This document shows, piece after piece, positions 52,605-61,872 of a stretch of DNA of 64,000 nt. The DNA is from Frankia sp. QA3 (lineage in GTDB: Bacteria; Actinomycetota; Actinomycetes; Frankiales; Frankiaceae). Within the stretch, counting starts at the first letter, position 1. Each line of letters opens with the position of its first letter. The stretch covers positions 971,772 to 1,035,771 of the forward strand of contig NZ_CM001489.1 in the NCBI RefSeq assembly GCF_000262465.1, written 5' to 3'. The notes under the pieces were generated by a model that saw only the letters and a list, made by a program, of their open reading frames with translations, was not told where the DNA came from and made no database searches. The position numbers were made by a program, and so were the translations under genes.

Positions 52605-52820
52605 ATGGCCACCAGGGACAGCGGCGGGCAGCAGCACACCAACCGGCGTGCGGACGAGGCCGACGAGGTCACGACCGAGGACAACGACGCCTCCGACCTC
52701 AAGGAGCGGCACGAGAAGCTGTCCGAGGACGTCGACTCGCTCCTCGACGAGATCGACGACGTCCTCGAGGAGAACGCCGAGGAGTTTGTGAAGGGCTACG
52801 TCCAGAAGGGCGGCGAGTGA
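52605..52820 (+). CDS. pup: Prokaryotic ubiquitin-like protein Pup
   Basis: A 71-aa disordered acidic protein. The C-terminal half (LSEDVDSLLDEIDDVLEENAEEFV) is the helix that meets the ARC coiled coil, and KGYVQKGGE is the end conjugated to lysines. The last codon is GAG, Glu, not the Gln of mycobacteria, so Pup is ready for PafA at once. Lys in this C-terminal segment are the usual ones. ATG at 52605 with AAGGAGGG eight bases before. It lies between dop and prcB, with a 610-base gap before prcB. Confidence 0.96.
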   Translation: MATRDSGGQQHTNRRADEADEVTTEDNDASDLKERHEKLSEDVDSLLDEIDDVLEENAEEFVKGYVQKGGE

Positions 52821-53430
52821 CCGCGGGGCGCTGGCCCCGGCGCCGGCAGGGCTGAGGCCCTCGCCGCGCAGACGGTCTGCCCCGGGCGCCGGGCGCGCCC
52901 GGGGCACCGAACGCCCGGGGCACCGAAGGTGCCTCCCGATCGTGGCGGTCGCTCCAGGTCGCCTGACCGCCGCCGGCCGGGTCGCCACCCGCCTCCCGCG
53001 CGCCGCCCGCCGGCACCGCCGGTGGGTGAGGCCGGGTCGCAGGTGATCCGCCGCACTGGGGAACCGTGTTTTCGCTCACCGTTGTGCCGCGCCGAGGCGG
53101 TCCGCGGGGTGCGGATCGTTGCTGGTCGCGTCGGCGGCGTCCCGAGCGTGCCCGGACAACCGTGATCCGCTGTGCGGCGGGCCGCCGGGTGCGGCCAGGC
53201 GCTGCCGCCGGATCGGCCGGGCGCCGGCGGACGTCCCGCGGGTGCTCCGCGGGGCCGATGCGAGGTCGGTGCGCCGCGGGCTGATCGCTGTCGATCACCC
53301 GGCCGGTCGCCCTGGCGGACCGCACCGGGAGGCGATGGCCCTATGTTGTGCTCATGCGCACGTCGCCCGCGGTTCCCGGAGACGACCGGGAGGCCGGGGC
53401 CCGTGTGACCGTCTATCGGAAGGGGGATGC
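52821..53430. other. Pup-prcB gap without a recognised gene
   Basis: Many actinobacteria have pup and prcB nearly adjacent; here 610 bases separate them. Frames on both strands are Arg/Pro/Gly-rich. A 41-codon frame from ATG 53354 overlaps the prcB start and is not credible. A separate prcB promoter may be in this gap; no palindrome stands out. Confidence 0.55.
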
Positions 53431-54255
53431 GTGGCTGATCCATTGGGTGGCGCCGGGCGCCTACCGGCTGTGTTCATGACACCGGGAACCTCGTCGTTCA
53501 CCGATTTCCTGTCGCAGTCGGCGCCGCACCTGCTGCCTGGGGCCCAGGGTGGCCTGCCGGGCCCTGTCACCGAGGTGGCGCACGGCACGACGATCGTGGC
53601 GGTGACCTTTCCCGGTGGTGTGATCATGGCCGGTGACCGGCGGGCGACGCAGGGGCACATGATCGCCCAGCGGGACGTCGAGAAGGTGCACCACGCCGAC
53701 GACTTCTCCTGCGTGGGCTACGCCGGCACGGCCGGGGTCGGCGCCGAGCTGATCCGGCTGTTCCAGGTGGAGCTGGAGCACTACGAGAAGATCGAGGGCG
53801 CGACCCTGAGCCTGGACGCCAAGGCCAACCGGCTGGCGGCCATGGTCAAGGGCAACCTTCCGATGGCCCTGCAGGGTCTCGCCGTCGTTCCCCTGTTCGC
53901 CGGCTACGACCCGGACCTGGACAAGGGCCGGATCTTCTCCTACGACATCGCCGCGGCTAAGTCCGAGGAGCGGACGTACGAGTCCATCGGCTCCGGCTCG
54001 GTGTTCGCGAAGGGCTCGCTGAAGAAGCTCTTCCGCGCCGACCAGTCCCAGGCCGACGCGGTCCGCATCGCGCTGGAGGCCCTCTACGACGCCGCCGACG
54101 ACGACTCGGCCACCGGCGGCCCGGACTCGATCCGCAAGCTGTACCCGATCGTCGCGTCGGTCACGTCCGACGGGTACCGGCGCTACGGCGACGATGAGGT
54201 AGAACCCGTGGTGACCGCCATCATCGCGGACCGTTCCACGAGCGCGGGAGGCTGA
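53431..54255 (+). CDS. prcB: Proteasome beta subunit PrcB
   Basis: A 274-aa precursor of the 20S beta subunit. [19 protein letters not shown] lies in the propeptide and matches Streptomyces PrcB, which supports the GTG at 53431 (after GGAAGGGGG) over the ATG at 53476. Processing at [13 protein letters not shown] frees Thr53 as the catalytic N-terminal nucleophile; the mature chain is 222 aa. GDRRATQG and the Lys in VEKVHH complete the active site. It is one base before prcA. Confidence 0.97.
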   Translation: MADPLGGAGRLPAVFMTPGTSSFTDFLSQSAPHLLPGAQGGLPGPVTEVAHGTTIVAVTFPGGVIMAGDRRATQGHMIAQRDVEKVHHADDFSCVGYAGTAGVGAELIRLFQVELEHYEKIEGATLSLDAKANRLAAMVKGNLPMALQGLAVVPLFAGYDPDLDKGRIFSYDIAAAKSEERTYESIGSGSVFAKGSLKKLFRADQSQADAVRIALEALYDAADDDSATGGPDSIRKLYPIVASVTSDGYRRYGDDEVEPVVTAIIADRSTSAGG

Positions 54256-54256
54256 C

Positions 54257-54982
54257 GTGACCATGCCGTTCGGATACGCGAGCCCCGAACAGCAGGTCCG
54301 CGACAAGTCCGAGTACGCGCGCAAGGGCATCGCGCGCGGGCGCAGCGTCGTCGTCATCACCTACGCGGACGGGATCCTGTTCGTCGCCGAGAACCCCTCG
54401 GCGACCCTGCACAAGATCAGCGAGATCTACGACCGCATCGCGTTCGCCGCCGTGGGCAAGTACAACGAGTTCGAGAACCTGCGCACGGCGGGCATCCGCC
54501 TGATGGACTCCCGCGGCTACATGTACGACCGGCGCGACGTGACCAGCCGCGCCCTGGCCAACGCCTACGCGCAGACCCTCGGCGCGATCTTCACCGAGAG
54601 CGTGAAGCCCTACGAGGTCGAGATCGTGGTGGCCGAGGTCGGTCGGACCAGCGGCGATGACAAGATCTACAAGCTGACGTTCGACGGATCGATCGCCGAC
54701 GAACGGGGCTTCGTCGCGATCGGCGGGGCCTCCGACCAGGTCACGACCTCGCTGAAGGAGCACCACCGGGACGGCCAGCCCCTCGCCGACGCCCTGCGGG
54801 TCGCCGTGCGGGCGCTGACCGTCAGCGTGCCGCCGGGCCTGCCGCAGAACGGCGAGCGGGTGCTCACCGAGGCCAACCTGGAGGTCGGGATGCTCGACCG
54901 CACCCGCTCCAGGCGGCAGTTCAAGCGGATCGCCGGCACCGCCCTCGCCGAGCTGCTCGCCCAGACCGCCACGTCCTCCTGA
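54257..54982 (+). CDS. prcA: Proteasome alpha subunit PrcA
   Basis: A 241-aa alpha subunit that forms the outer rings and the gate. The N-terminus [28 protein letters not shown] is the alpha-type helix and gating peptide, and [24 protein letters not shown] is conserved. It has no catalytic Thr. GTG at 54257 lies one base after the prcB stop, so equal production of the subunits is likely. A hairpin follows at its stop codon. Confidence 0.97.
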   Translation: MTMPFGYASPEQQVRDKSEYARKGIARGRSVVVITYADGILFVAENPSATLHKISEIYDRIAFAAVGKYNEFENLRTAGIRLMDSRGYMYDRRDVTSRALANAYAQTLGAIFTESVKPYEVEIVVAEVGRTSGDDKIYKLTFDGSIADERGFVAIGGASDQVTTSLKEHHRDGQPLADALRVAVRALTVSVPPGLPQNGERVLTEANLEVGMLDRTRSRRQFKRIAGTALAELLAQTATSS

Positions 54983-55001
54983 CCGACCGCGTCGGTCGGT
55001 C
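54981..55001. terminator. Bidirectional hairpin between prcA and the dienelactone hydrolase
   Basis: GACCGACC pairs perfectly with GGTCGGTC across GCGTC. It overlaps the prcA stop and lies between convergent genes, so it could serve both. No T-tract. Confidence 0.55.
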
Positions 55002-55046
55002 CGGTCGGGGCCCATGGGGCGACCGCCGGACCGGCCGGGTGGCCGC

Positions 55047-55832
55047 TCAGCGCGGGCGGACGTGCTCGTCGAGGAAGGCGAGCGCCCGGGACCAGGCGTC
55101 CGCCGCGGCGACCGGGCGGTACACCGCCTCCCGGTCGTCGCTGTGGAAGGCGTGTCCCGCGCCCGGGTAGCTGACGAGCTCCGTCGGCACGCCGCTGCGG
55201 GCCGCCGCGGCCCGCAGCGCGGCGATCTCGTCCGTGCTGATCAGGTCGTCCTGTTCGCCGTACAGACCGAGCCACGGGCCGCGCAGCGCCGGGGCCGCCT
55301 CCACCAGCGGCGCCACCCCCGGCCAGTACGGCGTGCTCACCCCGCCGCCGTAGAACGACACCGCCGCGGCCAGCGGGTGGCGGGTGGCGGTGTGCAGCGC
55401 GACGGTACCGCCCATGCAGAACCCGACGATCGCGCTCTGCCCGGCGTCGAAGCCGGAGTCGGCGAGATGGGCCAGGGCGGCATCCACATCCGCGTCGATG
55501 CCCGTCCCGGTCAGACCCTCCATCGCCGGGATCGCCCCCGGCCAGCCGCCGGCCGGGTCGACCTCGTCCCGCCCGTCGCGGTGATACAGGTGCGGGGCCA
55601 CGGTCAGCCAGCCGGCCCCGGCCAGCCGGTCGCACACGGACACCAGGTACGGGGTGATGCCACGGGCGTCCTGCACGACGACCACGCCACCCCGGGGCGG
55701 ATCGTCCGCCGCGGGGGCGATGATCGTCAGTGGCACCGAGCCCCGCCGGGCGACCTCCGCCCGCAGGTGGCTCTTCAGGGTGCCGGTCTGGCTGGCTCGG
55801 CTGGACGTCGTGTCGTTCGTTCCGGTTGTCAT
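55047..55832 (-). CDS. Dienelactone hydrolase family protein
   Basis: A 261-aa alpha/beta hydrolase. The nucleophile motif GFCMGG carries Cys139, with the Asp in GEQDD and the His in GAGHAFHS, the Cys-Asp-His triad of dienelactone hydrolases. The start GGVVVVQDARGI has the conserved Glu/Asp position occupied by QDARG, where EIFG is more usual. Its natural substrate is unclear; relatives act on small esters and lactones. ATG at 55832. It interrupts the proteasome gene order on the other strand. Confidence 0.87.
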   Translation of the reverse strand: MTTGTNDTTSSRASQTGTLKSHLRAEVARRGSVPLTIIAPAADDPPRGGVVVVQDARGITPYLVSVCDRLAGAGWLTVAPHLYHRDGRDEVDPAGGWPGAIPAMEGLTGTGIDADVDAALAHLADSGFDAGQSAIVGFCMGGTVALHTATRHPLAAAVSFYGGGVSTPYWPGVAPLVEAAPALRGPWLGLYGEQDDLISTDEIAALRAAAARSGVPTELVSYPGAGHAFHSDDREAVYRPVAAADAWSRALAFLDEHVRPR

Positions 55833-55969
55833 GGCGGCCATCCTTCCCCGTCGCCGCGCCCGTGACCGCCCGACTGGCATCAGACAGGCCACCGTCGCGG
55901 CAGATGTCGGCGCGCAACAACCGCGACGACCGGCGCGGATCCCCCCACCCAGGCGCCCACGCGCTCCCG

Positions 55970-56078
55970 TCCGCAGGCTGCCGGACGGCGCCGGGAACCG
56001 CCGGGTGATGGCGGATCCGCCCTCACCCGCAGGCTGCCGGACGGCGCCGGGAACCGCCGGGTGATGGCGGATCCGCCG
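55970..56078. repeat. Tandem duplication of about 58 bases
   Basis: A block containing AGGCTGCCGGACGGCG and GGTGATGGCGGATCCGCC occurs twice, beginning near 55973 and 56031, almost base for base identical. It lies in the 459-base gap between the hydrolase and the membrane-protein gene. Confidence 0.85.
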
Positions 56079-56291
56079 CGAAACGCCGTGCCGCGACACG
56101 CCGTCGGACAGGCCGCGACACCGCGAAGGCGTCACGCTACTCCCCGTAGCGTCTCGGCGGGCTCCGCCGGACGGAGGGGAGGATGCGGTGAGCAGACCGC
56201 TGCCGAACAGGACGGTGAGTGCGCGTGCGACGGCGGACTCGCGGGGTACGGCGGGCGCGGCGCGGGCCGGCGCGACCGGGGGAGCGGCCCC

Positions 56292-58367
56292 GTGGTGACG
56301 GGCGGGCGCAACCGGGAGGGCGACCACGGTCCCCTGCCCGGGCAACGTCACCAGCCCGGCCCGCCGGTGGACGGCGACCCCGGTCCGAACGCCGAGCCGG
56401 AGGGCCACCGCGGCCCTGACGGCCACCGCGGGCCGGACGGCCACCGCGGTGCGGACGGGGTCGGTCCCGCCGCCGGGCGGCACGCCCATCCCGGTTACCC
56501 GCCGCACGATCACGGTCCGGGCGTTCCCGGCTCGCCGGACCAACGACCGGCGTACCGCCACCGCCATGCCGCCGACGGCAGCGTGCTCCCGACCCCGGAC
56601 GGCAGCGTCCCCACCGATGGCAACCTGCAGGGCGAGCCCCCGGCCGGTGTCGGTCCCGGTGTCGCTGGTTCGGTCGGTGCCCCTGGTTCGGTCGGTGCCC
56701 CTGGCCCGGTTGGTGTCCCTGATTCGGGGGAGGCAGTCGCCGGCGCGGACGATGCGCCCGATGATCTCGTGGCGGGCGTCCATCGCGGCGCGGCGGCGGC
56801 CGCCGGTAGGCACTCCGACAGCGCGGCCGGGCGCGGCGTCACGGAGCCGGGCGGGACCGGCCTCGTCGCGCCGCATGGCGCCGGTGCGGGGAAAGGCGGG
56901 TTCGCCGCCGTGGAGTCGGGTGCGACCGGGCCGATCCCCGCGGGACGGGGCGCCGTGGGGTCGGGGGGCCCTGGGCCCCGGGCCACGGCGGAGCACGTCC
57001 CGGGTCGCGACCCGCTCGGGCTGCGCGGGGTGCGCCGGGCCGGTGCCATCACCGTCGGGATGGCCGTGCTGCTGGGGCTGCTGGTCTGGCTCTACGGGAC
57101 GTCGGTGACCAGCCTGCGGCCACGGGATCTGCCGATCCTCACCGTCGGGCCGGCGCCCGCGGCGACCGCGCTCGCCGACCAGATCAGCCGGGTCGAGCCC
57201 GGCGCCCTCACGGTGCGCACCGTGCCGACGGTCGCCGCCGCAGACCGGGCGCTGCGCGATCGGGACGCCTACGCGGCGATCGTCATCGGGGACGACGGGC
57301 TGACGCTGCGGGTCGCCTCCGCCGCCAGTCCCGCGGTGACCGAGGCGATCACCCGCGGCATCCGGGTGTTCATGCCCGGCCTGGAGATCCCCGTCGTCGA
57401 CGTGGTCGCGAACGCGTCCCGAGACCAGGCCGGCGGGGGCCTGGCCGCCGGTTACCTGCCGCTCGTGCTCGTCATCGCGGCCGCCGGCGTGCTGCTGACC
57501 CGGCTGATCCGCTCGCGGGCGGTCCGGCTGGCCGGGATCGCGGCGCTTGCGGTGCTCTGCGGCTTCGCCGGGACGGTGGCACTGCAGGGCGCACTGGACG
57601 TCCTGCCGGGCTCCTTCCTGGCGACGATGGCGGTGCTGACCCTGCTGGCCCTGGCGGTCGCCGGGCCGGTCGTCGGCGTCGGCGCGGTGGCGGGGACGCC
57701 GGGTCTGGTCGGCATCGTCCTGGTGACGGTCGTGGGCGCCGCGCTGTCGGCGGCGGAGTCCGCGCCGGAGATGCTGCCCCGGCCGTGGGGGGACATCGGC
57801 CAGTTCGCCCCGCCCGGGGCGGGGGTGACCCTGTTGCGCTCCACCAACTACTTCGACGGCGCGGCCGGTGGCCGCCCGGTGGTCGTGCTGGCTGTCTGGC
57901 TGATAGTCGGCCTCTGGCTGGCCTTCGTGGGCGAGCGCGGCGCCGCCCCGGCGCTGTACCCGGGTAACCGCGGGGCCCCCCGGCCGGGCCAGGCTCCGCA
58001 ACGGCATATGGCCGGCGCGACCGCGGCAGGTTCGGGCACGGGCGCGGCGAACCCGGGGCTGGGCGCGGCGGTGCCCGCGCGGGCCGGCGCGACCGCGGCG
58101 GACGAGGCGTGGGCGCCCCTTGGACCGGCTGGCCCCGCTCTGCCCGGGGCGGCGGCGGACTCACCGCCGGCGGCGCGCGCCGGGAGCAGGCCCGGCGGGC
58201 CACCGGCGGCGGTCGCGGCGCCCCTGCCGACGTGGCGTTCGCCGCTGGAACGCACCGTGCCGATCGAGCCGTCGGGCGGCGTCCGGCTGGTGCCCCCGAC
58301 CCGTCCGGGCGGCCCGCCGCCAGGCCATGCGGGGGGTGCTGCGGCGGGCGGATCGCAATCCCGGTGA
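56292..58367 (+). CDS. Membrane protein with long disordered tails, unknown function
   Basis: A 691-aa protein. The first 255 residues are Gly/Pro/His/Asp-rich with short repeats (HRGPDG, GSVGAPG). A helix at about 258-275 leads to an extracytoplasmic domain (TVGPAPAATALADQIS ... NASRDQAGGG), then about five helices and a Gly/Ala/Pro tail. The single helix plus soluble domain plus helix bundle resembles ABC-2 type or YhgE/DUF3533 membrane proteins. GTG at 56292 with GGGGAGCG upstream is chosen; 56295 is equal. It precedes pafA. Confidence 0.65.
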   Translation: MVTGGRNREGDHGPLPGQRHQPGPPVDGDPGPNAEPEGHRGPDGHRGPDGHRGADGVGPAAGRHAHPGYPPHDHGPGVPGSPDQRPAYRHRHAADGSVLPTPDGSVPTDGNLQGEPPAGVGPGVAGSVGAPGSVGAPGPVGVPDSGEAVAGADDAPDDLVAGVHRGAAAAAGRHSDSAAGRGVTEPGGTGLVAPHGAGAGKGGFAAVESGATGPIPAGRGAVGSGGPGPRATAEHVPGRDPLGLRGVRRAGAITVGMAVLLGLLVWLYGTSVTSLRPRDLPILTVGPAPAATALADQISRVEPGALTVRTVPTVAAADRALRDRDAYAAIVIGDDGLTLRVASAASPAVTEAITRGIRVFMPGLEIPVVDVVANASRDQAGGGLAAGYLPLVLVIAAAGVLLTRLIRSRAVRLAGIAALAVLCGFAGTVALQGALDVLPGSFLATMAVLTLLALAVAGPVVGVGAVAGTPGLVGIVLVTVVGAALSAAESAPEMLPRPWGDIGQFAPPGAGVTLLRSTNYFDGAAGGRPVVVLAVWLIVGLWLAFVGERGAAPALYPGNRGAPRPGQAPQRHMAGATAAGSGTGAANPGLGAAVPARAGATAADEAWAPLGPAGPALPGAAADSPPAARAGSRPGGPPAAVAAPLPTWRSPLERTVPIEPSGGVRLVPPTRPGGPPPGHAGGAAAGGSQSR

Positions 58368-58424
58368 CCTCGAGCCCGAGCGTCTGGCCACGCCAGGGTG
58401 CCATCCGAGCATAGGGTCACAGAC

Positions 58425-59783
58425 GTGGATCGCCGCATCTTCGGACTGGAGAACGAGTACGGCGTCACCTGCGTGTTCCGGGGGCAGCGGCGGCTGTCCC
58501 CGGACGAGGTGGCGCGGTACCTGTTCCGTCGTGTCGTGTCATGGGGACGCAGCAGCAACGTGTTCCTCAAAAACGGCGCCCGCCTCTACCTCGACGTCGG
58601 GAGCCATCCGGAGTACGCCACCCCGGAATGCGACTCCGTCCCCGATCTCGTCACCCACGACAAGGCCGGCGAGCGGATCCTGGAGGGTCTGCTCGTCGAG
58701 GCCGAACGGCGGCTGCGGGAGGAGGGCATCGCCGGCGACATCCATCTGTTCAAGAACAACACCGACTCCGCCGGCAACAGCTACGGCTGCCACGAGAACT
58801 ACCTCGTCGGCCGGCACGGCGAGTTCTCCAAGCTCGCCGACGTGCTGGTGCCGTTCCTGGTCAGCCGGCAGATCCTCTGCGGGGCCGGCAAGGTGCTCCA
58901 GACCCCGCGCGGGGCGGTCTACTGCATCTCCCAGCGCGCCGAGCACATCTGGGAGTCGGTGTCGTCGGCGACCACCCGGTCCCGCCCGATCATCAACACC
59001 CGGGACGAGCCGCACGCGGACGCCGAGCGCTTCCGCCGCCTGCACGTCATCGTCGGCGACTCGAACATGAGCGAGACGACGATGCTGCTCAAGCTCGGCT
59101 CCACCGACCTGGTGCTGCGCATGATCGAGGCCGGCGTCATGCTACGCGACATGACGCTGGAGAACCCGATCCGGGCGATCCGCGAGGTCAGCCACGACAT
59201 GACCTGCCAGCGCAAGATCAAGCTGGCGAACGGTCGCGAGGTCAGCGCGCTGGACATCCAGCGGGAGTACCACTCGAAGGCCGTCGAGTTCGTCGAGCGC
59301 CGCGGCGGCGACGAGGTCGCCAAGCGGGTGCTCGACCTGTGGGGCCGCACGCTGCTCGCGATCGAGACCGACGACCTCGAACTCGTCGCCCGGGAGATCG
59401 ACTGGGTGACGAAGTACGTGCTCATCGAGCGGTTCCGGCACAAGCACGGGCTGTCGCTGGCCTCGCCGCGGGTCGCCGAGCTCGACCTGAAGTACCACGA
59501 CATCCACCGCGATCGCGGGCTGTACTACCGCATGGAGCGGGCCGGCCTCGTCGAGCGGGTGACCCGCGACCTCGACGTGTTCGAGGCCAAGTCGCGCCCG
59601 CCGCAGACCACCCGCGCCCGGCTGCGCGGCGAGTTCATCAAGCGGGCCCAGGAGAAGCGGCGCGACTTCACGGTCGACTGGGTCCACCTCAAGCTCAACG
59701 ATCAGGCCCAGCGTACGGTCCTGTGCAAGGACCCGTTCCGCTCCGTCGACGACCGGGTCGACAAGCTTATCGCCAGCATGTGA
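58425..59783 (+). CDS. pafA: Pup-protein ligase PafA
   Basis: A 452-aa ligase that uses ATP to link the Pup C-terminal Glu to lysines of target proteins. FGLENEYG (residues 6-13) has the metal-binding Glu9, and [19 protein letters not shown] the base Asp57. [19 protein letters not shown] and [20 protein letters not shown] are shared with Dop, but the long Dop loop is absent. GTG at 58425 is preferred over the GTG at 58398. Length equals that of mycobacterial PafA. Confidence 0.97.
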   Translation: MDRRIFGLENEYGVTCVFRGQRRLSPDEVARYLFRRVVSWGRSSNVFLKNGARLYLDVGSHPEYATPECDSVPDLVTHDKAGERILEGLLVEAERRLREEGIAGDIHLFKNNTDSAGNSYGCHENYLVGRHGEFSKLADVLVPFLVSRQILCGAGKVLQTPRGAVYCISQRAEHIWESVSSATTRSRPIINTRDEPHADAERFRRLHVIVGDSNMSETTMLLKLGSTDLVLRMIEAGVMLRDMTLENPIRAIREVSHDMTCQRKIKLANGREVSALDIQREYHSKAVEFVERRGGDEVAKRVLDLWGRTLLAIETDDLELVAREIDWVTKYVLIERFRHKHGLSLASPRVAELDLKYHDIHRDRGLYYRMERAGLVERVTRDLDVFEAKSRPPQTTRARLRGEFIKRAQEKRRDFTVDWVHLKLNDQAQRTVLCKDPFRSVDDRVDKLIASM

Positions 59784-59799
59784 GGACCCGCCCCCTGTG

Positions 59800-60432
59800 A
59801 TGTCCGTTTCGCGGCGTGCCCGCGCCGCCCTGACCACCCTGCGCGCGACGGCCCCGCCCGTGCGGGCCGCGCGCCGCCGGAACCTGCTCGCCGGCGTGTT
59901 GCTGCCCGTCGTGCTGCTCGTCCCGGTACTCGCGGGCTGCTCCGCCTCGGACGCCCCCGACGGCACGAGCGCCGCGCCGGTGATCGCCCGGCTCCCCGCG
60001 GTGCGCAACGGCAACGATCTGACCCGCAAGCCGCTGTCCGCTGCCGGGCAGGGCACCCCACCGACCATGCTGGTCACCGACGACCTCGTCACCGGCCACG
60101 GGGCGCGCGCCTCGGCCACCAGCACCGTGGCCATCCAGTACTCCGGCGTGCTGTGGCGCAACGGCCAGGAGTTCGACACCACGTGGGGCAGCGGCCAGAC
60201 CGCCACCTTCCCGCTGGGCAGCACGGTCGCCGGCTTCGGGCGGGGCATCGACGGGATGCGCGTCGGCGGCCGGCGCCAGATCGTCATCCCGCCCGACCTC
60301 GGCTACGGGCCGGTGGGCGGCCAGCCGCCGACGATCCTCGCCGACGACACCCTGGTCTTCGTGGTCGACCTGCTCGCCGTCCAGGGTGGCGCGAACGACG
60401 GGGGCAGCGGCGGGGTGACCGTCCAGCCCTAG
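59800..60432 (+). CDS. FKBP-type peptidyl-prolyl isomerase, lipoprotein
   Basis: A 210-aa exported protein. A basic start and hydrophobic segment end in the lipobox VLAGC (Cys at 47). One FKBP domain follows: AIQYSGVLWRNGQEFDTTW, ATFPLGSTVAGFGRGIDGMRVGGRRQIVIPPDLGYG and DTLVFVVDLLAV, with the usual Tyr, Asp, Trp and Phe pocket residues largely kept. It would help protein folding outside the membrane. The adjacent GTG at 59797 is an alternative. It follows pafA by 16 bases, a conserved neighbourhood. Confidence 0.92.
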   Translation: MSVSRRARAALTTLRATAPPVRAARRRNLLAGVLLPVVLLVPVLAGCSASDAPDGTSAAPVIARLPAVRNGNDLTRKPLSAAGQGTPPTMLVTDDLVTGHGARASATSTVAIQYSGVLWRNGQEFDTTWGSGQTATFPLGSTVAGFGRGIDGMRVGGRRQIVIPPDLGYGPVGGQPPTILADDTLVFVVDLLAVQGGANDGGSGGVTVQP

Positions 60433-60552
60433 CCGGCCGCGGCAGTGCGGTCGGGCTCGGCCGTGATGCCCGCGGACTCTGGGTCATTCCGGGTTCGGCG
60501 CGCCCCACCGGCCGCCGCGCCTTATCTGTTACCAGTCGCACTCATGGAGTCA

Positions 60553-60640
60553 TGCCGAGGCTTCGTCGCGGTTTTGGGGCCGCAAACCGCGCGTAAGCCT
60601 CGGCACGATCTGGCCGCCATCCGGCCGCAATCCGAGCTGG
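60553..60640. repeat. Dispersed palindromic repeat, copy 3
   Basis: TGCCGAGGCTT at 60552 and on, with CGCGGTTT, pairs with AAACCGCG and AAGCCTCGGCA ending at about 60605. The tail ACGATCTGGCCGCCATCCGGCC follows, and the flank TGGAGTCATGC matches that of copy 2. It lies between the FKBP gene and pafB. Confidence 0.85.
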
Positions 60641-60813
60641 CGGCCGAGCGGGCGGGCAAGCGGGCGGCGGAACCGGGCCACGCGTCCGGGCGGATCCCTG
60701 GCCCGTGTCGCTGCCCACCGGACCCTGCCGTCCCTGCTGCTGGCGGACCGGGTGGCGGGTCGCCGGCGGGGGCGGTGCCGGGCCGGCGCCGCAGGCCGAC
60801 TAGCGTGTGTCAG

Positions 60814-61869
60814 GTGTCCCGGCGACGGGTGGAGCGTCTGCTGAACCTGACGATGTGCCTGATGGCGACATCGCGCTTCCTCACCGTGTCCCAGCTCGGC
60901 GAGCTGGTGGATGGCTACGAGCCCGGCGTCACCGAGGAGGAGCAGGAAGCCTTCCGGCGGATGTTCGAACGGGACAAGGCGTACCTGCGAGAGATCGGCA
61001 TCCCGCTGGAGACCGGGACGGACTCGGTGTTCAGCGACGAGGTCGGCTACCGAATCCGCCGCGGCGACTACGCCCTGCCCGACATCGCCCTGGCGCCGGA
61101 CGAGGCCGCCGCGCTGGCGCTGGCCGGGTCGCTGTGGTCGACGACGGCGCTGGCCGGGCCGGCGGCGAGCGCCCTGCGCAAGCTGGCCGCGGGCGGCGCC
61201 GCGGTGGGTGACGACGGCCTCGGTGCCCTGGACGGGTTCGAGCCGCGGGTCGACGCGACGGAGCCCGCGTTCGAGCCGTGCCTCGCCGCGGTGCAGGCCG
61301 GCCGGGCGATCCGCTTCCCTTACCGCAAGGTCGGCGAGACTGCCGTCGCCGAGCGGCATGTCGAGCCGTGGGGCGTGCTGTCCTGGCGGGGCCGCTGGTA
61401 CCTGGCGGGCCACGACGTCGTCCGCGGTGCCCCGCGGGTGTTCCGGTTGTCCCGGTTCGCCGGGCCCGTGCGGGCGGTCGGGTCCGGCGGGGCCGTGCGG
61501 GTCCCGCCCGACGTCGACCTGCACGCCATGGTCTCCACCCAGGCCCCGCCGGACCGGGTGCGCACCGCGACGCTCGCCGTGCGCCGCGGCACCGGCCACG
61601 CGCTGCGCCGCGGAGCCCGCCCCGCCTGCCTGCCGTCCGACCTGCCGTCCGACCTGGGGCGGCGGCTGGTCGTGCCGACGGACATGGACCTGGTGGAGAT
61701 GGAGTTCGCCGACACCGAGGGGTTCGCCCGCTGGATCGTCGGGTCGGGGCCGGACGTGATCGTGCTGGGCCCGTCGGAGCTGCGCGCCGCCGTCGTCGCC
61801 CGGCTGCGGGCCGCGGCCGCGGGCACCGCCGGCGCGCGCGAGACCGCCCCGGTCCCCGGCGGGCGATGA
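60814..61869 (+). CDS. pafB: WYL-domain transcriptional regulator PafB
   Basis: A 351-aa protein. An N-terminal winged HTH (RRRVERLLNLTMCLMATSRFLTVSQLGELV, about 1-60) is followed by a WYL domain (about 150-245: AIRFPYRK, ERHVEPWGVLSWRGRWYLAGHD) and a C-terminal extension. In mycobacteria PafB and PafC form a heterodimer that activates DNA-damage genes; it is encoded with the proteasome genes but not needed for pupylation. GTG at 60814 is chosen; the GTG at 60805 is an alternative. It is four bases before pafC. Confidence 0.93.
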   Translation: MSRRRVERLLNLTMCLMATSRFLTVSQLGELVDGYEPGVTEEEQEAFRRMFERDKAYLREIGIPLETGTDSVFSDEVGYRIRRGDYALPDIALAPDEAAALALAGSLWSTTALAGPAASALRKLAAGGAAVGDDGLGALDGFEPRVDATEPAFEPCLAAVQAGRAIRFPYRKVGETAVAERHVEPWGVLSWRGRWYLAGHDVVRGAPRVFRLSRFAGPVRAVGSGGAVRVPPDVDLHAMVSTQAPPDRVRTATLAVRRGTGHALRRGARPACLPSDLPSDLGRRLVVPTDMDLVEMEFADTEGFARWIVGSGPDVIVLGPSELRAAVVARLRAAAAGTAGARETAPVPGGR

Positions 61870-61872
61870 TCG

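Noticed and set aside
53354..53479. 41-codon frame just before prcB with an ATGA overlap to the ATG at 53476
   Set aside because: The GTG at 53431 begins PrcB residues conserved in Streptomyces, so the ATGA overlap is accidental.
55047..58007. 986-codon minus-strand frame including the dienelactone hydrolase
   Set aside because: Only the part below 55832 has hydrolase motifs; the rest is antisense to the membrane-protein gene.
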